A DNA stretch of 64,000 bases from an uncultured Granulosicoccus sp. (GCA_947492525.1 CANLNQ010000009.1:1-64000); one strand, 5' to 3'. Shown: positions 46,000 through 55,147, counted from the first letter of the stretch. The notes: generated by a model not told the origin, from the sequence alone. Numbers and translations: made by a program.

Positions 46000-47541
46000 T
46001 CAGTCCTGCACGGCCCCGACTTCATCGCGGCGCATTCTCATGCGGCGACGAATGAGACCACCGAGCAGAATGGGCAGGACGAATCCGATGATGGACACCA
46101 GCCAGAGGCCGATCGCCAAGGGCGAGCCCAGCAGAACGCTCCAGTCGCCATCGGAAATGGTCATGGCGCGGCGCAGATTGTCTTCCATGTTGTTGCCCAG
46201 CAGAATGCCGAGGATCACGGGCACCAGAGGCACATCGAGTTTGCGCAGTACCCAGCCCAGCAGGCCGAAGACAATCATGACCATCAGGTCGAAGGTCGAG
46301 CCGGAAATACCGTAGATGCCCACGAAGGAGATCATGGCCACGATCGGCATCAGTATGCGTGGTGGAATCAGCAGGACTCTGACAAACATGCCGACCATGG
46401 GTATGTTCATCGCCAGCAGCATGAAGTTGCCCAGAAACAGCGCGGCAATCAGACCCCAGACCACATCCGGATTGGAGATGAACAGCAGTGGTCCTGGCGT
46501 GATGTTCAGCGCCAGCAGCATGGCGAGCAATACCGCCGTGGTACCCGAGCCGGGCACGCCCAGCGCCAGCATGGGCACCAGTGCACCACCGGCCGCGGCA
46601 TTGTTGCCGGCTTCGGGGGCCGCCACACCGCGAGGATCACCGGTGCCGAAGGTGCCTTCCTTGTCGACCATCTTCTTTTCGAGCGAATAGGAAATGAAGG
46701 AACCCAGGGAGGCGCCTGCACCGGGCAGAACACCCGCGATGAAGCCGATGACAGAGGTGCGCAGCATGGTCGGTGTGCAGTATTTCAGAAGCTTCCAGGA
46801 CGGTGTGATGCGACCGATGCCGACACTGGCTGATTTGCCTTCTCCTGTGCCATCACCACGGTGCTCCAGAAAGAGGAACACCTCCGACAATGCGAAGAGT
46901 CCGACGATGGCAACCAGAAAATCGATGCCGTCATACAGATGGACTTCGCCGAAGGCGAAGCGCGGAACGCCGGTCTGGCCATCCACACCCACCATGGCGA
47001 TCATGATGCCCAGGGCGGCGGCAAAGGCGGCCTTGGCCTGATTCTTCGAGGTGATGCCGCCTAGCGTGGCGAAGGCCAGAGTGAACAGGGCAAAGTACTC
47101 GGCAGGGCCGAACAACAGGGCGACCTTGACCAGCTGCGGGGCCAGGAAGACCAGGCCCCAGGTGGCAAAGAAGGCACCGACAAAGGAGGCCACACCTGAC
47201 AGTGACAGGGCTTCTCCGGCGCGGCCCTGCTGCGCCATCGGATAGCCGTCCAGCGTGGTCATCAGCGCAGGTTCATCGCCGGGGATGTTGAGCAGGATCG
47301 ATGAGATGCGTCCGCCATACATGGCGCCGTAATACACTGATGTCAGCAGGATCATGGCGGCTGTCGGCTCCAGGCCGAGCGTGAAGGCCAGCGGGATGAG
47401 TATGGCCACGCCATTGGAGGGGCCAAGGCCGGGAAGGGCGCCGATGATGGTGCCCAGAAAGCAGCCCATCAGTGCCAGAAAGACGTGCTGCCAGGTCAGC
47501 GCGACGGCGAAACCATTGAGCAGTGAATTGAGTGATTCCAT
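46000..47541 (-). CDS. tctA: Tripartite tricarboxylate transporter large membrane subunit TctA
   Basis: A 513-residue inner-membrane protein with about 12 helices and the TctA signature: GCFLGTIIGALPGLGPSNGV, AMYGGRISSILLNIPGDEPA, and in the second half IAGVLPGAGASLGSFISYSL and APEAGNNAAAGGALVPMLAL with GVPGSGTTAVLL. It imports carboxylates with TctB and the periplasmic TctC. It starts 15 bases after tctB ends. The exact substrate (citrate or another acid) cannot be read. Confidence 0.93.
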   Translation of the reverse strand: MESLNSLLNGFAVALTWQHVFLALMGCFLGTIIGALPGLGPSNGVAILIPLAFTLGLEPTAAMILLTSVYYGAMYGGRISSILLNIPGDEPALMTTLDGYPMAQQGRAGEALSLSGVASFVGAFFATWGLVFLAPQLVKVALLFGPAEYFALFTLAFATLGGITSKNQAKAAFAAALGIMIAMVGVDGQTGVPRFAFGEVHLYDGIDFLVAIVGLFALSEVFLFLEHRGDGTGEGKSASVGIGRITPSWKLLKYCTPTMLRTSVIGFIAGVLPGAGASLGSFISYSLEKKMVDKEGTFGTGDPRGVAAPEAGNNAAAGGALVPMLALGVPGSGTTAVLLAMLLALNITPGPLLFISNPDVVWGLIAALFLGNFMLLAMNIPMVGMFVRVLLIPPRILMPIVAMISFVGIYGISGSTFDLMVMIVFGLLGWVLRKLDVPLVPVILGILLGNNMEDNLRRAMTISDGDWSVLLGSPLAIGLWLVSIIGFVLPILLGGLIRRRMRMRRDEVGAVQD

Positions 47542-47556
47542 CAGTTGTGGTGCTCC

Positions 47557-47988
47557 CTAGAATCCGAAGGGGCCGCGCGCCAGCGACAGGCCGAGAATCA
47601 GATGAAAGACGGTATAGATGCCGATGGAGGTCAGTGCCCCCGAGACAAGGGCCCACAGCGGAGCCGTGCCCAGTCGCCAGGTGAGAAAGGCTGATGCCAC
47701 GGCGGTGGCGATCAGAAAGCCCACCTCCGGCAGTGCCAGTGCGTAGGCCACCATGACGCCTGCGGCAATCGCGATCTCCAGCAGTCGGGCGGCACGCGGC
47801 CATTGCGGCTTGACGTCGGGTTTGATGATGATGACCACGCTGGCCAGAGCCATGACGATGGCGACGATGATGGGAAAGGTGCGCGGTCCGACCGGGTCAG
47901 AGATGAAACTCAGCTCGATATGGAAAGCCGCCCAGATGAACAGCAGGGCGAACAGAAGTCCGATGCCACCGAAGATACGGTCGCTCAT
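47557..47988 (-). CDS. tctB: Tripartite tricarboxylate transporter small membrane subunit TctB
   Basis: A 143-residue protein with four predicted membrane helices (LLFALLFIWAAFHIELSFIS, TFPIIVAIVMALASVVIIIK, ARLLEIAIAAGVMVAYALAL, then the C-terminal pair near SAFLTWRLG and GIYTVFHLILGLSLARGPF) and the conserved DPVGPRTFP loop. Small size and position between tctC and tctA identify it. The start is ATG 47988 after GAGGAAAACATC; the longer frame reaches into the hairpin region. Confidence 0.9.
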   Translation of the reverse strand: MSDRIFGGIGLLFALLFIWAAFHIELSFISDPVGPRTFPIIVAIVMALASVVIIIKPDVKPQWPRAARLLEIAIAAGVMVAYALALPEVGFLIATAVASAFLTWRLGTAPLWALVSGALTSIGIYTVFHLILGLSLARGPFGF

Positions 47989-48084
47989 GATGTTTTCCTC
48001 CAGGAAGAAGTCGTGTGGTGAGTACTGGCAAGAGCTCGACATGCCACGCCCGGGCAGCTGGCCCGAGCGGGCATGTCGACAGAT

Positions 48085-48108
48085 AGCGGGAGCTGGTCAG
48101 CTCCCGCT
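48085..48108. terminator. Strong hairpin just after tctC (partial terminator candidate)
   Basis: AGCGGGAGCT, loop GGTC, AGCTCCCGCT: a perfect 10-base stem 4 bases past the tctC stop. A second, imperfect stem (CATGCC... with ...GGGCATG, about 48041-48076) lies further on before tctB. No T-run follows. In such operons a hairpin after the binding-protein gene usually protects its mRNA and lowers downstream expression. Confidence 0.5.
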
Positions 48109-48111
48109 CGA

Positions 48112-49098
48112 CTACTTGATGAGACCGATCTGCCGGGACAGCTCGGTGATCGAGGCAACCGAATCCGCCACGAAGGCTTCGAACTCAGGGCCTTGCAGAT
48201 CCAGTGGCGCCAGGCCGCTGTCTGCCATGGACTGCTTCCACTCGTCGGATGCGTAGACCTTGCCGATGGTCTCTACCCAGTAGTCGTACGCTTCGTCGCT
48301 CATGTTGCCGGGAGCGTAGAAGCCACGCCAGTTGGCTCCGATCACATCGATACCCTGCTCGGTCGCCGTGGGGAAGTCGGAAAAGGCGCCGTCGAGTCGT
48401 TCAGGGGCGAGAACCGCGATGATGCGAATATCCCCCGAATCCACGAAACCCTTGGCTTCGGAGGCATCACCGGTGTAGGCCTGCAAGGCGCCGCCCAGTA
48501 CCTGTGTGATTGCTTCACCGCCGCCGTCGAAGGCCACGTACTTGATGGTGCGGACATCTTCGATACCGGCCTTGTTGGCCACCAGCAGTACCTTCAGGTG
48601 ATCCCAGCCGCCCACGGCCGAACCACCACCGATGGCCACGGAGCGTGGGTCGGATTTCATCTGCTCGAGCAGATCGCTCAATGTCTGTACCGGGCTGTCC
48701 TTGGCCACGGCGATGATGCCGTAGTCTGCGCCCACCGAACCCAGCCAGCGTACCTGGCTCATGTCGTTGCCGGGGTAGGCACCCTGTGCAAGGCGCGTGG
48801 CCGTGGCAGAGGAGGCAGCAACGATCAGATCGTTGTCATCACGGCGCTTGTTGACGACGGCGGCAAAGGCGACACCACCGCCACCGCCTGACATGTTGGT
48901 GACCTGCAGTGTGCCGGGTATGGCGCCGATGTCCTGCATGTTCTTGCCCACCTGACGGCAAGTGAAGTCCCAGCCACCGCCCGGGTCGGCCGGGGCGATG
49001 CATTCCGGGTTTTCCGGTTCGTAGGCATGCAGGGAGGCACTGGCCAGAAGCGCCAGAGACGCCAGCAGCATTCCTTTCTTTTTCCGAGTGATATTCAT
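48112..49098 (-). CDS. tctC: Tripartite tricarboxylate transporter periplasmic binding protein TctC
   Basis: A 328-residue Bug-family binding protein. The signal peptide is MNITRKKKGMLLASLALLAS with cleavage near LHA-YEP. The mature part has CIAPADPGGGWDFTCRQVGK (a ligand-loop hallmark), NMSGGGGGVAFAAVVNKRRD, SVAIGGGSAVGGWDHLKVLL and GANWRGFYAPGNMSDEAYDY. Closest in pattern to TctC proteins that bind tricarboxylates. First gene of the minus-strand tctCBA set, under the tandem-repeat promoter at 49164-49195. Confidence 0.93.
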   Translation of the reverse strand: MNITRKKKGMLLASLALLASASLHAYEPENPECIAPADPGGGWDFTCRQVGKNMQDIGAIPGTLQVTNMSGGGGGVAFAAVVNKRRDDNDLIVAASSATATRLAQGAYPGNDMSQVRWLGSVGADYGIIAVAKDSPVQTLSDLLEQMKSDPRSVAIGGGSAVGGWDHLKVLLVANKAGIEDVRTIKYVAFDGGGEAITQVLGGALQAYTGDASEAKGFVDSGDIRIIAVLAPERLDGAFSDFPTATEQGIDVIGANWRGFYAPGNMSDEAYDYWVETIGKVYASDEWKQSMADSGLAPLDLQGPEFEAFVADSVASITELSRQIGLIK

Positions 49099-49163
49099 GT
49101 TTTTTCCTTTGGTGATTCAGTTCAGCCATCGCAGCAATTCATCTGTGACGGCGCGGCGTATGT

Positions 49164-49195
49164 TTTATACTTTGAACCTGTCATGAGCCTGTCAC
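49164..49195 (-). promoter_or_regulatory. tctC promoter with tandem 11-base repeat (candidate TctD box)
   Basis: On the minus strand GTGACAGGCTC (49195-49185) is followed directly by ATGACAGGTTC (49184-49174), 9 of 11 identical, then four bases and a -10 TATAAA (49169-49164). The repeat takes the place of a -35 box, as expected for an OmpR-family activator such as TctD binding head-to-tail at the -35. On the other strand TATACT (49166-49171) may serve tctD. Confidence 0.6.
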
Positions 49196-49262
49196 CGCGA
49201 TATCCGGCTCAGTCGCGTTGCCGGCGACACCCGCACTCTCGATGCCGCTCGGAGCTGAATAC

Positions 49263-49934
49263 ATGCGCCTGTTACTGGTGGAGGACACTGCTGATGTGGC
49301 CGAGGCGATTGCACTGAGCTTCGCCCGGGCCGGCGATACACTCGATTGCGCGTTCGATCTGCAGCAGGCACGCAGCAGCCTGTCCCTGCAGCAATACGAT
49401 GTGCTGATCCTGGATATCAATTTGCCCGATGGCAGCGGCAGGGATCTGTTGAGCGAGTTGCGGCGTGAGCGCAATACCATCCCGGTACTGATGCTCACGG
49501 CCCGGCTGGGCATCGATGAGCGCGTCTCCTCGCTCGATGGCGGGGCTGATGACTACCTGACCAAGCCCTTCGATCTGCGGGAACTGCAGGCGCGTGTACG
49601 TGCGCTGCATCGCCGTTCACCGACCGTCAGGGATGCCTTCATCGAGTTTGGTGCTCTGCGCATCGATGTGGAGGGCAAGACCGTCAGCTGCAACGATTGT
49701 GAGCTCACACTGACACGGCGTGAATTCAGTCTGCTGGAGGCCTTGCTGGATCGGCGCGGCAGGGTCGCCTCCAAGGAGCATATTCTCAACCGCATGTTCT
49801 CCTTCGATGAGGCCGATGTGGGCACCAATGCCATCGAACTGTATGTCTCGCGTCTGCGTCGCAAGCTCAAAGGCAGCGGGGTATCGATTCGTACCTTGCG
49901 CGGCCTGGGATACCAGCTTGTTGATGAAGCCTGA
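49263..49934 (+). CDS. tctD: TctD-like response regulator, OmpR family
   Basis: A 223-residue regulator. The receiver has acidic residues in LLLVEDTADVAEA, phospho-acceptor Asp51 in VLILDINLPDGSG, and Lys in DDYLTKPFDLRELQARV. The OmpR/PhoB winged helix is LTRREFSLLEALLDRRGRVA, SKEHILNRMF, then GTNAIELYVSRLRRKL and RTLRGLGYQLVDEA. It is divergent from tctC and 12 bases overlap it with tctE. It most likely binds the tandem repeat at 49174-49195. The ATG at 49263 gives the canonical MRLLLVED. Confidence 0.92.
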   Translation: MRLLLVEDTADVAEAIALSFARAGDTLDCAFDLQQARSSLSLQQYDVLILDINLPDGSGRDLLSELRRERNTIPVLMLTARLGIDERVSSLDGGADDYLTKPFDLRELQARVRALHRRSPTVRDAFIEFGALRIDVEGKTVSCNDCELTLTRREFSLLEALLDRRGRVASKEHILNRMFSFDEADVGTNAIELYVSRLRRKLKGSGVSIRTLRGLGYQLVDEA

Positions 49935-51303
49935 TCAACGATCCTCGCTGACCCGGCGTCTGGCGCTATCGATTTCCCTGCTGTTGATTGCCGGTGGCGC
50001 ACTGGTCAGTCTGGCCGCACTGGCTTATGGCAGACAAGCGGCGCAGACGGCATTCGATCGTCTGTTGCTGGGCGCCGCCAGGCAGGTGGTGGCCAGCACC
50101 AGTGTGGTGGACGGACGGGTGCTGGCCGATATTCCGGTCTCGGCCTTCGAGCTGCTGGCCCTGGCGCCCGATGACCGGGTGTTCTACAGAATCGTCGGGC
50201 AGGATGGCCAGACGCTTACTGGCTATGATGCTCTGGTCAGCCCGGGTGAGGGCAGGCCGGACGTGGCTTACTACAATCTGGAATTCAACGGCGAGCCCAT
50301 TCGCATGATCGCCTTGACGAAGCGATTTGCCGAGCGCGCCTTCAGTGGCAGCATTCAGGTACTCGTCGCCCAGACGATGCGGGCGCGCAATGCACTGGCA
50401 CAGGAGCTGGTCGGTAACGCCATGCTGGTGGTCGCACTGGTCGGTGTCAGTATGGCCATACTGGCCATCGTGGCAGTCTACTCGGCGTTGCGGCCGCTCT
50501 ATCGGATAGAGCGCAGCTTTTCCTCCCGCGATCCTCGCGACCTGACGCCGCTGAAGTTGGCCGTGCCCGGTGAGCTGTCGCCTGTGGTCGATGCCATCAA
50601 CCGCTTCATGTCTCGTCTGGACAGGCAGATGGAGACCACCAACAATCTCATCGCCGATTCGGCCCATCAGCTGCGCACCCCGATTGCCGCCCTGCGTGCT
50701 CAGACCGAACTGGCCACCGGCGAATCCGATCCGGCCGTGCTGTCGCAATCGCTGGAGAGGATTCATGCGCGCAGTCGCAGTCTGAGTCGACTGACCGATC
50801 AGCTGCTCAGTCGTGCCCTGATCATTCACCGCAATGATTCGGCTGTCCGCACGCGCGTCGATCTGCGTACGGTGGCCATGGACACCGCGGATGAGTTCGA
50901 CATCGACAGTCAGGGTCGAGCGCGAGAATTACGGCTGCAGTTGCCCGAGTTCGAGGCCTGGGTGCGAGGCGATGCACTGTCGCTGCGAGAGGCCTGCAAG
51001 AATCTGGTGAACAATGCCTTCGTGCATGGACAGCCACCGGTTACCCTGACGGTGGAAGCTCGGGGAGACAAGGCGATTCTGAGCATACATGACCAGGGCA
51101 GCGGCCCATCTGCGCCAGCCGGCTTGCGGGCCGGAGAGCGGTTTGTGCACGCAGACGAGGCCGTGAAGCACTCCGGTAGCGGCATTGGTCTGGCCATCGT
51201 GCAGGAAGTGGTCAGGGCTCATCAGGGGGAGCTGCGTTTCCTGCCGGATGAGGCGCAGGGATTCACGGTACTCATGGACTTTCCAAGAGACGGATATGTC
51301 TGA
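49924..51303 (+). CDS. tctE: TctE-like sensor histidine kinase
   Basis: A 459-residue inner-membrane kinase. Membrane helices lie at about 15-38 and 160-180, with a sensor domain between, and a HAMP-like linker. The phospho-acceptor is His248 in IADSAHQLRTPIAALRAQTE, the typical TctE H-box. ATP-binding motifs are ACKNLVNNAFVHG (N-box), SIHDQGSGPS (G1) and KHSGSGIGLAIVQEVVRAHQ (G2). The ATG at 49924 overlaps the tctD end, so they are coupled. It probably senses an external carboxylate directly or through the binding protein encoded next. Confidence 0.92.
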   Translation: MKPDQRSSLTRRLALSISLLLIAGGALVSLAALAYGRQAAQTAFDRLLLGAARQVVASTSVVDGRVLADIPVSAFELLALAPDDRVFYRIVGQDGQTLTGYDALVSPGEGRPDVAYYNLEFNGEPIRMIALTKRFAERAFSGSIQVLVAQTMRARNALAQELVGNAMLVVALVGVSMAILAIVAVYSALRPLYRIERSFSSRDPRDLTPLKLAVPGELSPVVDAINRFMSRLDRQMETTNNLIADSAHQLRTPIAALRAQTELATGESDPAVLSQSLERIHARSRSLSRLTDQLLSRALIIHRNDSAVRTRVDLRTVAMDTADEFDIDSQGRARELRLQLPEFEAWVRGDALSLREACKNLVNNAFVHGQPPVTLTVEARGDKAILSIHDQGSGPSAPAGLRAGERFVHADEAVKHSGSGIGLAIVQEVVRAHQGELRFLPDEAQGFTVLMDFPRDGYV

Positions 51304-52381
51304 GTGCAGCCGATTGTCGTGTTTATGCCTGGTGATGCTGGCCTTGTGTCTGCCGCTGCGTCTGTCGGCGCAGGAAGCGGTAGGCCACTTCGGCCCCGAT
51401 GCGGCCATTCGTACCCTGGTGATCAGAAGCAGTACCGACATCGATGCGTTTGCACCGGTCATGCAGGTGTTTCTCGACAGAAGTGTCGACACGCGCATTC
51501 GCTATGAGCAATGGGGCTCGAATGCGCTGTACCGGATATCCAGTGAGGAATGCCGGCAGTCCGGCACCCGTGCGGATCTGGTGATCAGCTCGGCCATCGA
51601 TCAGCAAGTCAAGCTGGTCAACGATGGCTGCGCCATCGCCCATCGATCGGCGTACACGCGGCGTCTGCCGGCGCATGCCAACTGGCGGGATGAGCTGTTC
51701 GGCATCACGCTCGAGCCTGCCGTGATGGTGTACAACCGAGACGAGCTCAGCGACGATGAAATCCCGCTCAGTCGCTTCGATCTGCTGGATCGCCTGCGGC
51801 CCAATGACAGTCGCTTCGCCGGACGTGTGGCAACCTACGATATCGAACTCTCCGGGCTGGGCTATCTGTTCGCCTTTGCCGATTCGCAGCAGGCGACAAG
51901 CTTCGGCGCTCTACTGGAGGCTTTCGGGCGCACGGGAGCGGTAGCCACCTGTTGTTCTGCCGAGCTGATCGATGCCGTGGCAGAAGGGCGTTTTCTGGTG
52001 GCCTACAACGTGCTCGGTTCCTATGCGCTGGCACGTGCAGACACGGATCCTCGTATCGGTATCGTGGCACCGCAGGACTACACGCTGACGTTGTCACGTG
52101 GTGCGCTGATTCCTGCCGGTGCGCCGCAGGTCGATACGGCACGTGCCTTTCTCGATTTCCTGCTGTCGGATCAGGGACGCGCCATTTTGCGGAAACTGCA
52201 TCTGATTGCGACCTTCGACGATGACAGTGACGATTTCCCTGCGATACAGAGCGCGGCTTCTGCATTGCGCCCGATACCGCTATCACCCACATTGCTGGTG
52301 GGGCTGGATCAGATGAAGCGCGAGCTCTTCATTCGGCAGTGGCGTGAAAAGATGGTGCTGGAGACGGGGGAGCAGAAGTAG
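51296..52381 (+). CDS. Periplasmic binding-protein-like protein coupled to tctE
   Basis: A 361-residue protein with a signal peptide (CSRLSCLCLVMLALCLPLRL, cleavage near LSA-QEA) and a fold like iron/AfuA-type ABC binding proteins: LVIRSSTDIDAFAPVMQVFL, RADLVISSAIDQQVKLVNDG, LFGITLEPAVMVYNRDELSD and TLSRGALIPAGAPQVDTARA. The start overlaps the tctE stop by 8 bases, so it is translated with the kinase, not with a transporter. The phosphoglycerate regulator PgtC has a similar place in the PgtA/B system, so a periplasmic sensing role is plausible (inference). Confidence 0.75.
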   Translation: MSECSRLSCLCLVMLALCLPLRLSAQEAVGHFGPDAAIRTLVIRSSTDIDAFAPVMQVFLDRSVDTRIRYEQWGSNALYRISSEECRQSGTRADLVISSAIDQQVKLVNDGCAIAHRSAYTRRLPAHANWRDELFGITLEPAVMVYNRDELSDDEIPLSRFDLLDRLRPNDSRFAGRVATYDIELSGLGYLFAFADSQQATSFGALLEAFGRTGAVATCCSAELIDAVAEGRFLVAYNVLGSYALARADTDPRIGIVAPQDYTLTLSRGALIPAGAPQVDTARAFLDFLLSDQGRAILRKLHLIATFDDDSDDFPAIQSAASALRPIPLSPTLLVGLDQMKRELFIRQWREKMVLETGEQK

Positions 52382-52510
52382 GCCGGTGGCTGCGGTGATC
52401 GATGTCTCGTTTGACGGGTCGATGTGCCTTTCAGCAGACCGGCGGTTTTTCCAGACTCGCGAGGCGCGCAGGGTTGTATAGAATGAACTCACATTCGCCA
52501 CTTCCAACGG

Positions 52511-53950
52511 TTGCCCTTGAAGCTCTCGGAGTCCTTGTTCAGTGTCTTGCTGTTGTGCATTTCCACAGCCCTTTTCCAGCCCGCTTCGGCTACGACATTC
52601 AAAGCCACGCCAGTGTTGTCCGAGGCCGAGCCAGGCCGCGGACAGGACAGCTCCGTGAGTGCGCAGTCAACGGCAAGGCCAGGCTCGAGAGTCGAGCTTC
52701 TGCAATCCGGCCAGAGCTGGACACTGCACGTTGATGGCCAGCCCTTCGTTGTCCACGGTGCCGGCATGGGCTATTCGACAGAGGAGGGCATTGCCCGGCT
52801 TGCCGAAGCCGGTGGCAACGCCTTTCGAACCTGGGGTACCGAGCATCTGGATGTGCAACTGGCCGCCGCACAGCGCCATGGTCTGAAGGTGCTGGTCGGG
52901 CTGGATATGCAGAAGCAGCTGCAAGGCTTCGACTACCAGGACACGGCGGCCGTTGCTCAGCAGCTGACAAGGCTGCAGGCCAGCATCGATCGTTACCGAT
53001 CGCACCCGAGCCTGCTTGGCTGGATCATCGCCAACGAGCCCAATCTCATGATCGGTGAACAGGGTGGAGCGGTGCCGCCGGACCCTGCGGTGTATGAGGC
53101 CATGGCTGATGTGCTCGATTACATTCATCAGCAGGACGGGCATCACCCTGCCACGGTGGCCTTTGCCTTTACGGCAAGCCTGGCCGATGATGTTGCGCTG
53201 GCCCTGCAGGCCATGCCGACTCTCGACTTTCTCTCTTTCCAGGCTTACGGTGCCCTGCCGGTGGTGGCCGATGTGGTGGAGCAACTGAAGGTCGATCTGC
53301 CCTATATGGTGACCGAGTACGGACCGCTGGGGCACTGGGAGATGCCCTCCACGCAGTGGGGACGGGAAATCGAAGAGCCCAGCGGCAGCAAGGCTGCCGG
53401 TATGGTCGAGCGGATGAACATGGCCGGGCTGGATGATCCGCAGGGTCGATTGCTGGGTGGCTTTGCGTTTCTGTGGGGCTACAAGCAGGAACGTACGCCC
53501 ACCTGGTATGGCCTGTTTACCGAAGAGGGCGGGCGCACGGCAGCCGTGGATGAGCTGACGCGACTGTGGACCGGCCAGTATCCGGAGCAACGTGCGCCGG
53601 CTGCCTGGCAGCTGTTGTTGAACGAGCAGGCGGCAGGTGCCAGTGTTTCGCTGGCGCCCGGCAGCCATGCCGTGGCCAGCCTGCAGCTCAGTGATCCGGA
53701 AGGGGATGCCTTGTCGGTTCGCTGGCAGGTGATGAAGGAGGTGGAAGCACGAAGTCATGGCGGACATTTCGAGGCAGGGCCCGAGAGCATCACGACCGAG
53801 TTCAGCGAGCATGACCCTGTGCAGGATCAGTACGGCGTCTCCTTCCAGGTGCCCGAAGTGGCCGGACACTATCGACTCTACGCCTGGGCCAGCGATGAGC
53901 ACGGCGGCGTGGCAACGGCCAATTTCCCCTTCCTGGTCCATTCGCCCTGA
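52511..53950 (+). CDS. Secreted glycoside hydrolase, clan-A TIM barrel
   Basis: A 479-residue protein. The signal peptide is SLFSVLLLCISTALFQPASA. The barrel has WTLHVDGQPFVVHGAGMGYS, LAEAGGNAFRTWGTEHLDVQ, the acid/base Glu in LLGWIIANEPNLM and the likely nucleophile Glu in LPYMVTEYGPLGHWEMPS, as in GH2 and GH5-type enzymes. Residues about 370-478 look like an extra beta-sandwich module (SVRWQVMKEV, HYRLYAWASDEHGGVA). The substrate is unknown. The start is TTG at 52511 or 52517; no better one is seen and the ribosome site is weak. Confidence 0.8.
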   Translation: MPLKLSESLFSVLLLCISTALFQPASATTFKATPVLSEAEPGRGQDSSVSAQSTARPGSRVELLQSGQSWTLHVDGQPFVVHGAGMGYSTEEGIARLAEAGGNAFRTWGTEHLDVQLAAAQRHGLKVLVGLDMQKQLQGFDYQDTAAVAQQLTRLQASIDRYRSHPSLLGWIIANEPNLMIGEQGGAVPPDPAVYEAMADVLDYIHQQDGHHPATVAFAFTASLADDVALALQAMPTLDFLSFQAYGALPVVADVVEQLKVDLPYMVTEYGPLGHWEMPSTQWGREIEEPSGSKAAGMVERMNMAGLDDPQGRLLGGFAFLWGYKQERTPTWYGLFTEEGGRTAAVDELTRLWTGQYPEQRAPAAWQLLLNEQAAGASVSLAPGSHAVASLQLSDPEGDALSVRWQVMKEVEARSHGGHFEAGPESITTEFSEHDPVQDQYGVSFQVPEVAGHYRLYAWASDEHGGVATANFPFLVHSP

Positions 53951-54029
53951 CACTGGCGCCTCTTGAGTGAGTAGCCGCACCGGGTAGTCTGATACAGTGA
54001 CTGGCTGCCCAACAGGAGACGCTGAGTCA

Positions 54030-55142
54030 GTGAGTACGGATTGCGAGTGCATCGTCATTGGTGCCGGAGTTGTGGGTCTTGCCATTGCCGCGGAACTGGC
54101 TGCCGCCGGGCGCGATGTGCTGGTATTGGAACGGGAGGCGGCATTCGGCACCATGACCAGTGCCCGAAATTCCGAGGTGATTCACGCGGGGATCTACTAC
54201 GCGGCAGACAGCCTCAAGGCGCGGTTGTGCGTGGCGGGTCGTGACGCGCTGTATCGCTACTGTCAGGAACATCATGTCAATCATGAGCGCTGCGGCAAGC
54301 TGATCGTGGCGACCAGTGCTGCGCAGGTGCAGCAGCTGGAATCCATCAAGGCGCGGGCGCTGGCCAATGGTGTCGATGACATCCGCCAGATCAGCGCAGC
54401 CGAAGCTCGGGACATGGAGCCGCAGTTGCATTGTATGGCCGCACTGCATTCGCCCTCCACCGGTATCGTCGACAGCCATGGTCTGATGCTCTCGCTGCTG
54501 GGCGATGCCGAGCGGCACGGTGCGGCGCTGGCAACGCATTCGCCGGTCATCGCCTTGTCCCACGATTCAGGGGCGGCGCATTTCCGGGTCGAGGTCGGTG
54601 GTGACGATGCAATGACCTTGACCACGCGATATCTGGTCAACGCTGCGGGTCATGGCGCTTGCGAACTGGCCGCGGAATTGATGCAAGGCAGTCCCGCACC
54701 GACCGTGACGCCGGTCCTGAGCAAGAGCAACTATTTCGGACTCGCTGGCAAGGCGCCGTTCAGTCGTCTGATCTATCCGGTGCCCGAACCGGGCGGGCTG
54801 GGCGTGCACATCACCATCGATCTGGGGGGGAAGGCACGCTTTGGTCCTGATGTCGAACCCATCGAGACAGAGGACTACGTGGTGGATCCTGCGCGTTCGG
54901 CAGGCTTCTACGAGGCGGTGCGTCAGTACTGGCCAGCACTGGAAGATGATTCCCTGACAGCGGACTACGCCGGAATTCGCCCGAAGATTCGTGTCGATGG
55001 ACAGTTGTATTCCGATTTTCTCATTCACTCGCAGACAGAGCACGCGATACCGGGACTCATCAATCTGTTCGGCATTGAATCACCGGGACTGACTGCCAGT
55101 CTGGCCATCGCGGCTGAGGTCAGGCAGTTACTGGATACCTGA
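54030..55142 (+). CDS. FAD-dependent oxidoreductase, L-2-hydroxyglutarate oxidase-like
   Basis: A 370-residue DAO-family flavoprotein. The dinucleotide fold is CIVIGAGVVGLAIAAELAAA and LVLEREAAFGTMTSARNSEV followed by IHAGIYYAADSLKARLCVAG, the family pattern of LhgO/L2HGDH, which oxidises L-2-hydroxyglutarate to 2-oxoglutarate. The C-terminal PKIRVDGQLYSDFLIHSQ and INLFGIESPGLTASLAIA are also typical. The start is taken as GTG 54030 after CAGGAG; the frame extends to GTG 53997. The 3' end is convergent to the ABC ATPase with a 5-base gap. Confidence 0.82.
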   Translation: MSTDCECIVIGAGVVGLAIAAELAAAGRDVLVLEREAAFGTMTSARNSEVIHAGIYYAADSLKARLCVAGRDALYRYCQEHHVNHERCGKLIVATSAAQVQQLESIKARALANGVDDIRQISAAEARDMEPQLHCMAALHSPSTGIVDSHGLMLSLLGDAERHGAALATHSPVIALSHDSGAAHFRVEVGGDDAMTLTTRYLVNAAGHGACELAAELMQGSPAPTVTPVLSKSNYFGLAGKAPFSRLIYPVPEPGGLGVHITIDLGGKARFGPDVEPIETEDYVVDPARSAGFYEAVRQYWPALEDDSLTADYAGIRPKIRVDGQLYSDFLIHSQTEHAIPGLINLFGIESPGLTASLAIAAEVRQLLDT

Positions 55143-55147
55143 AGGTC

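Noticed and set aside
52667-54154. 495-codon minus-strand open frame opposite the glycoside hydrolase
   Set aside because: Antisense shadow; the plus-strand frame has a signal peptide and catalytic motifs.
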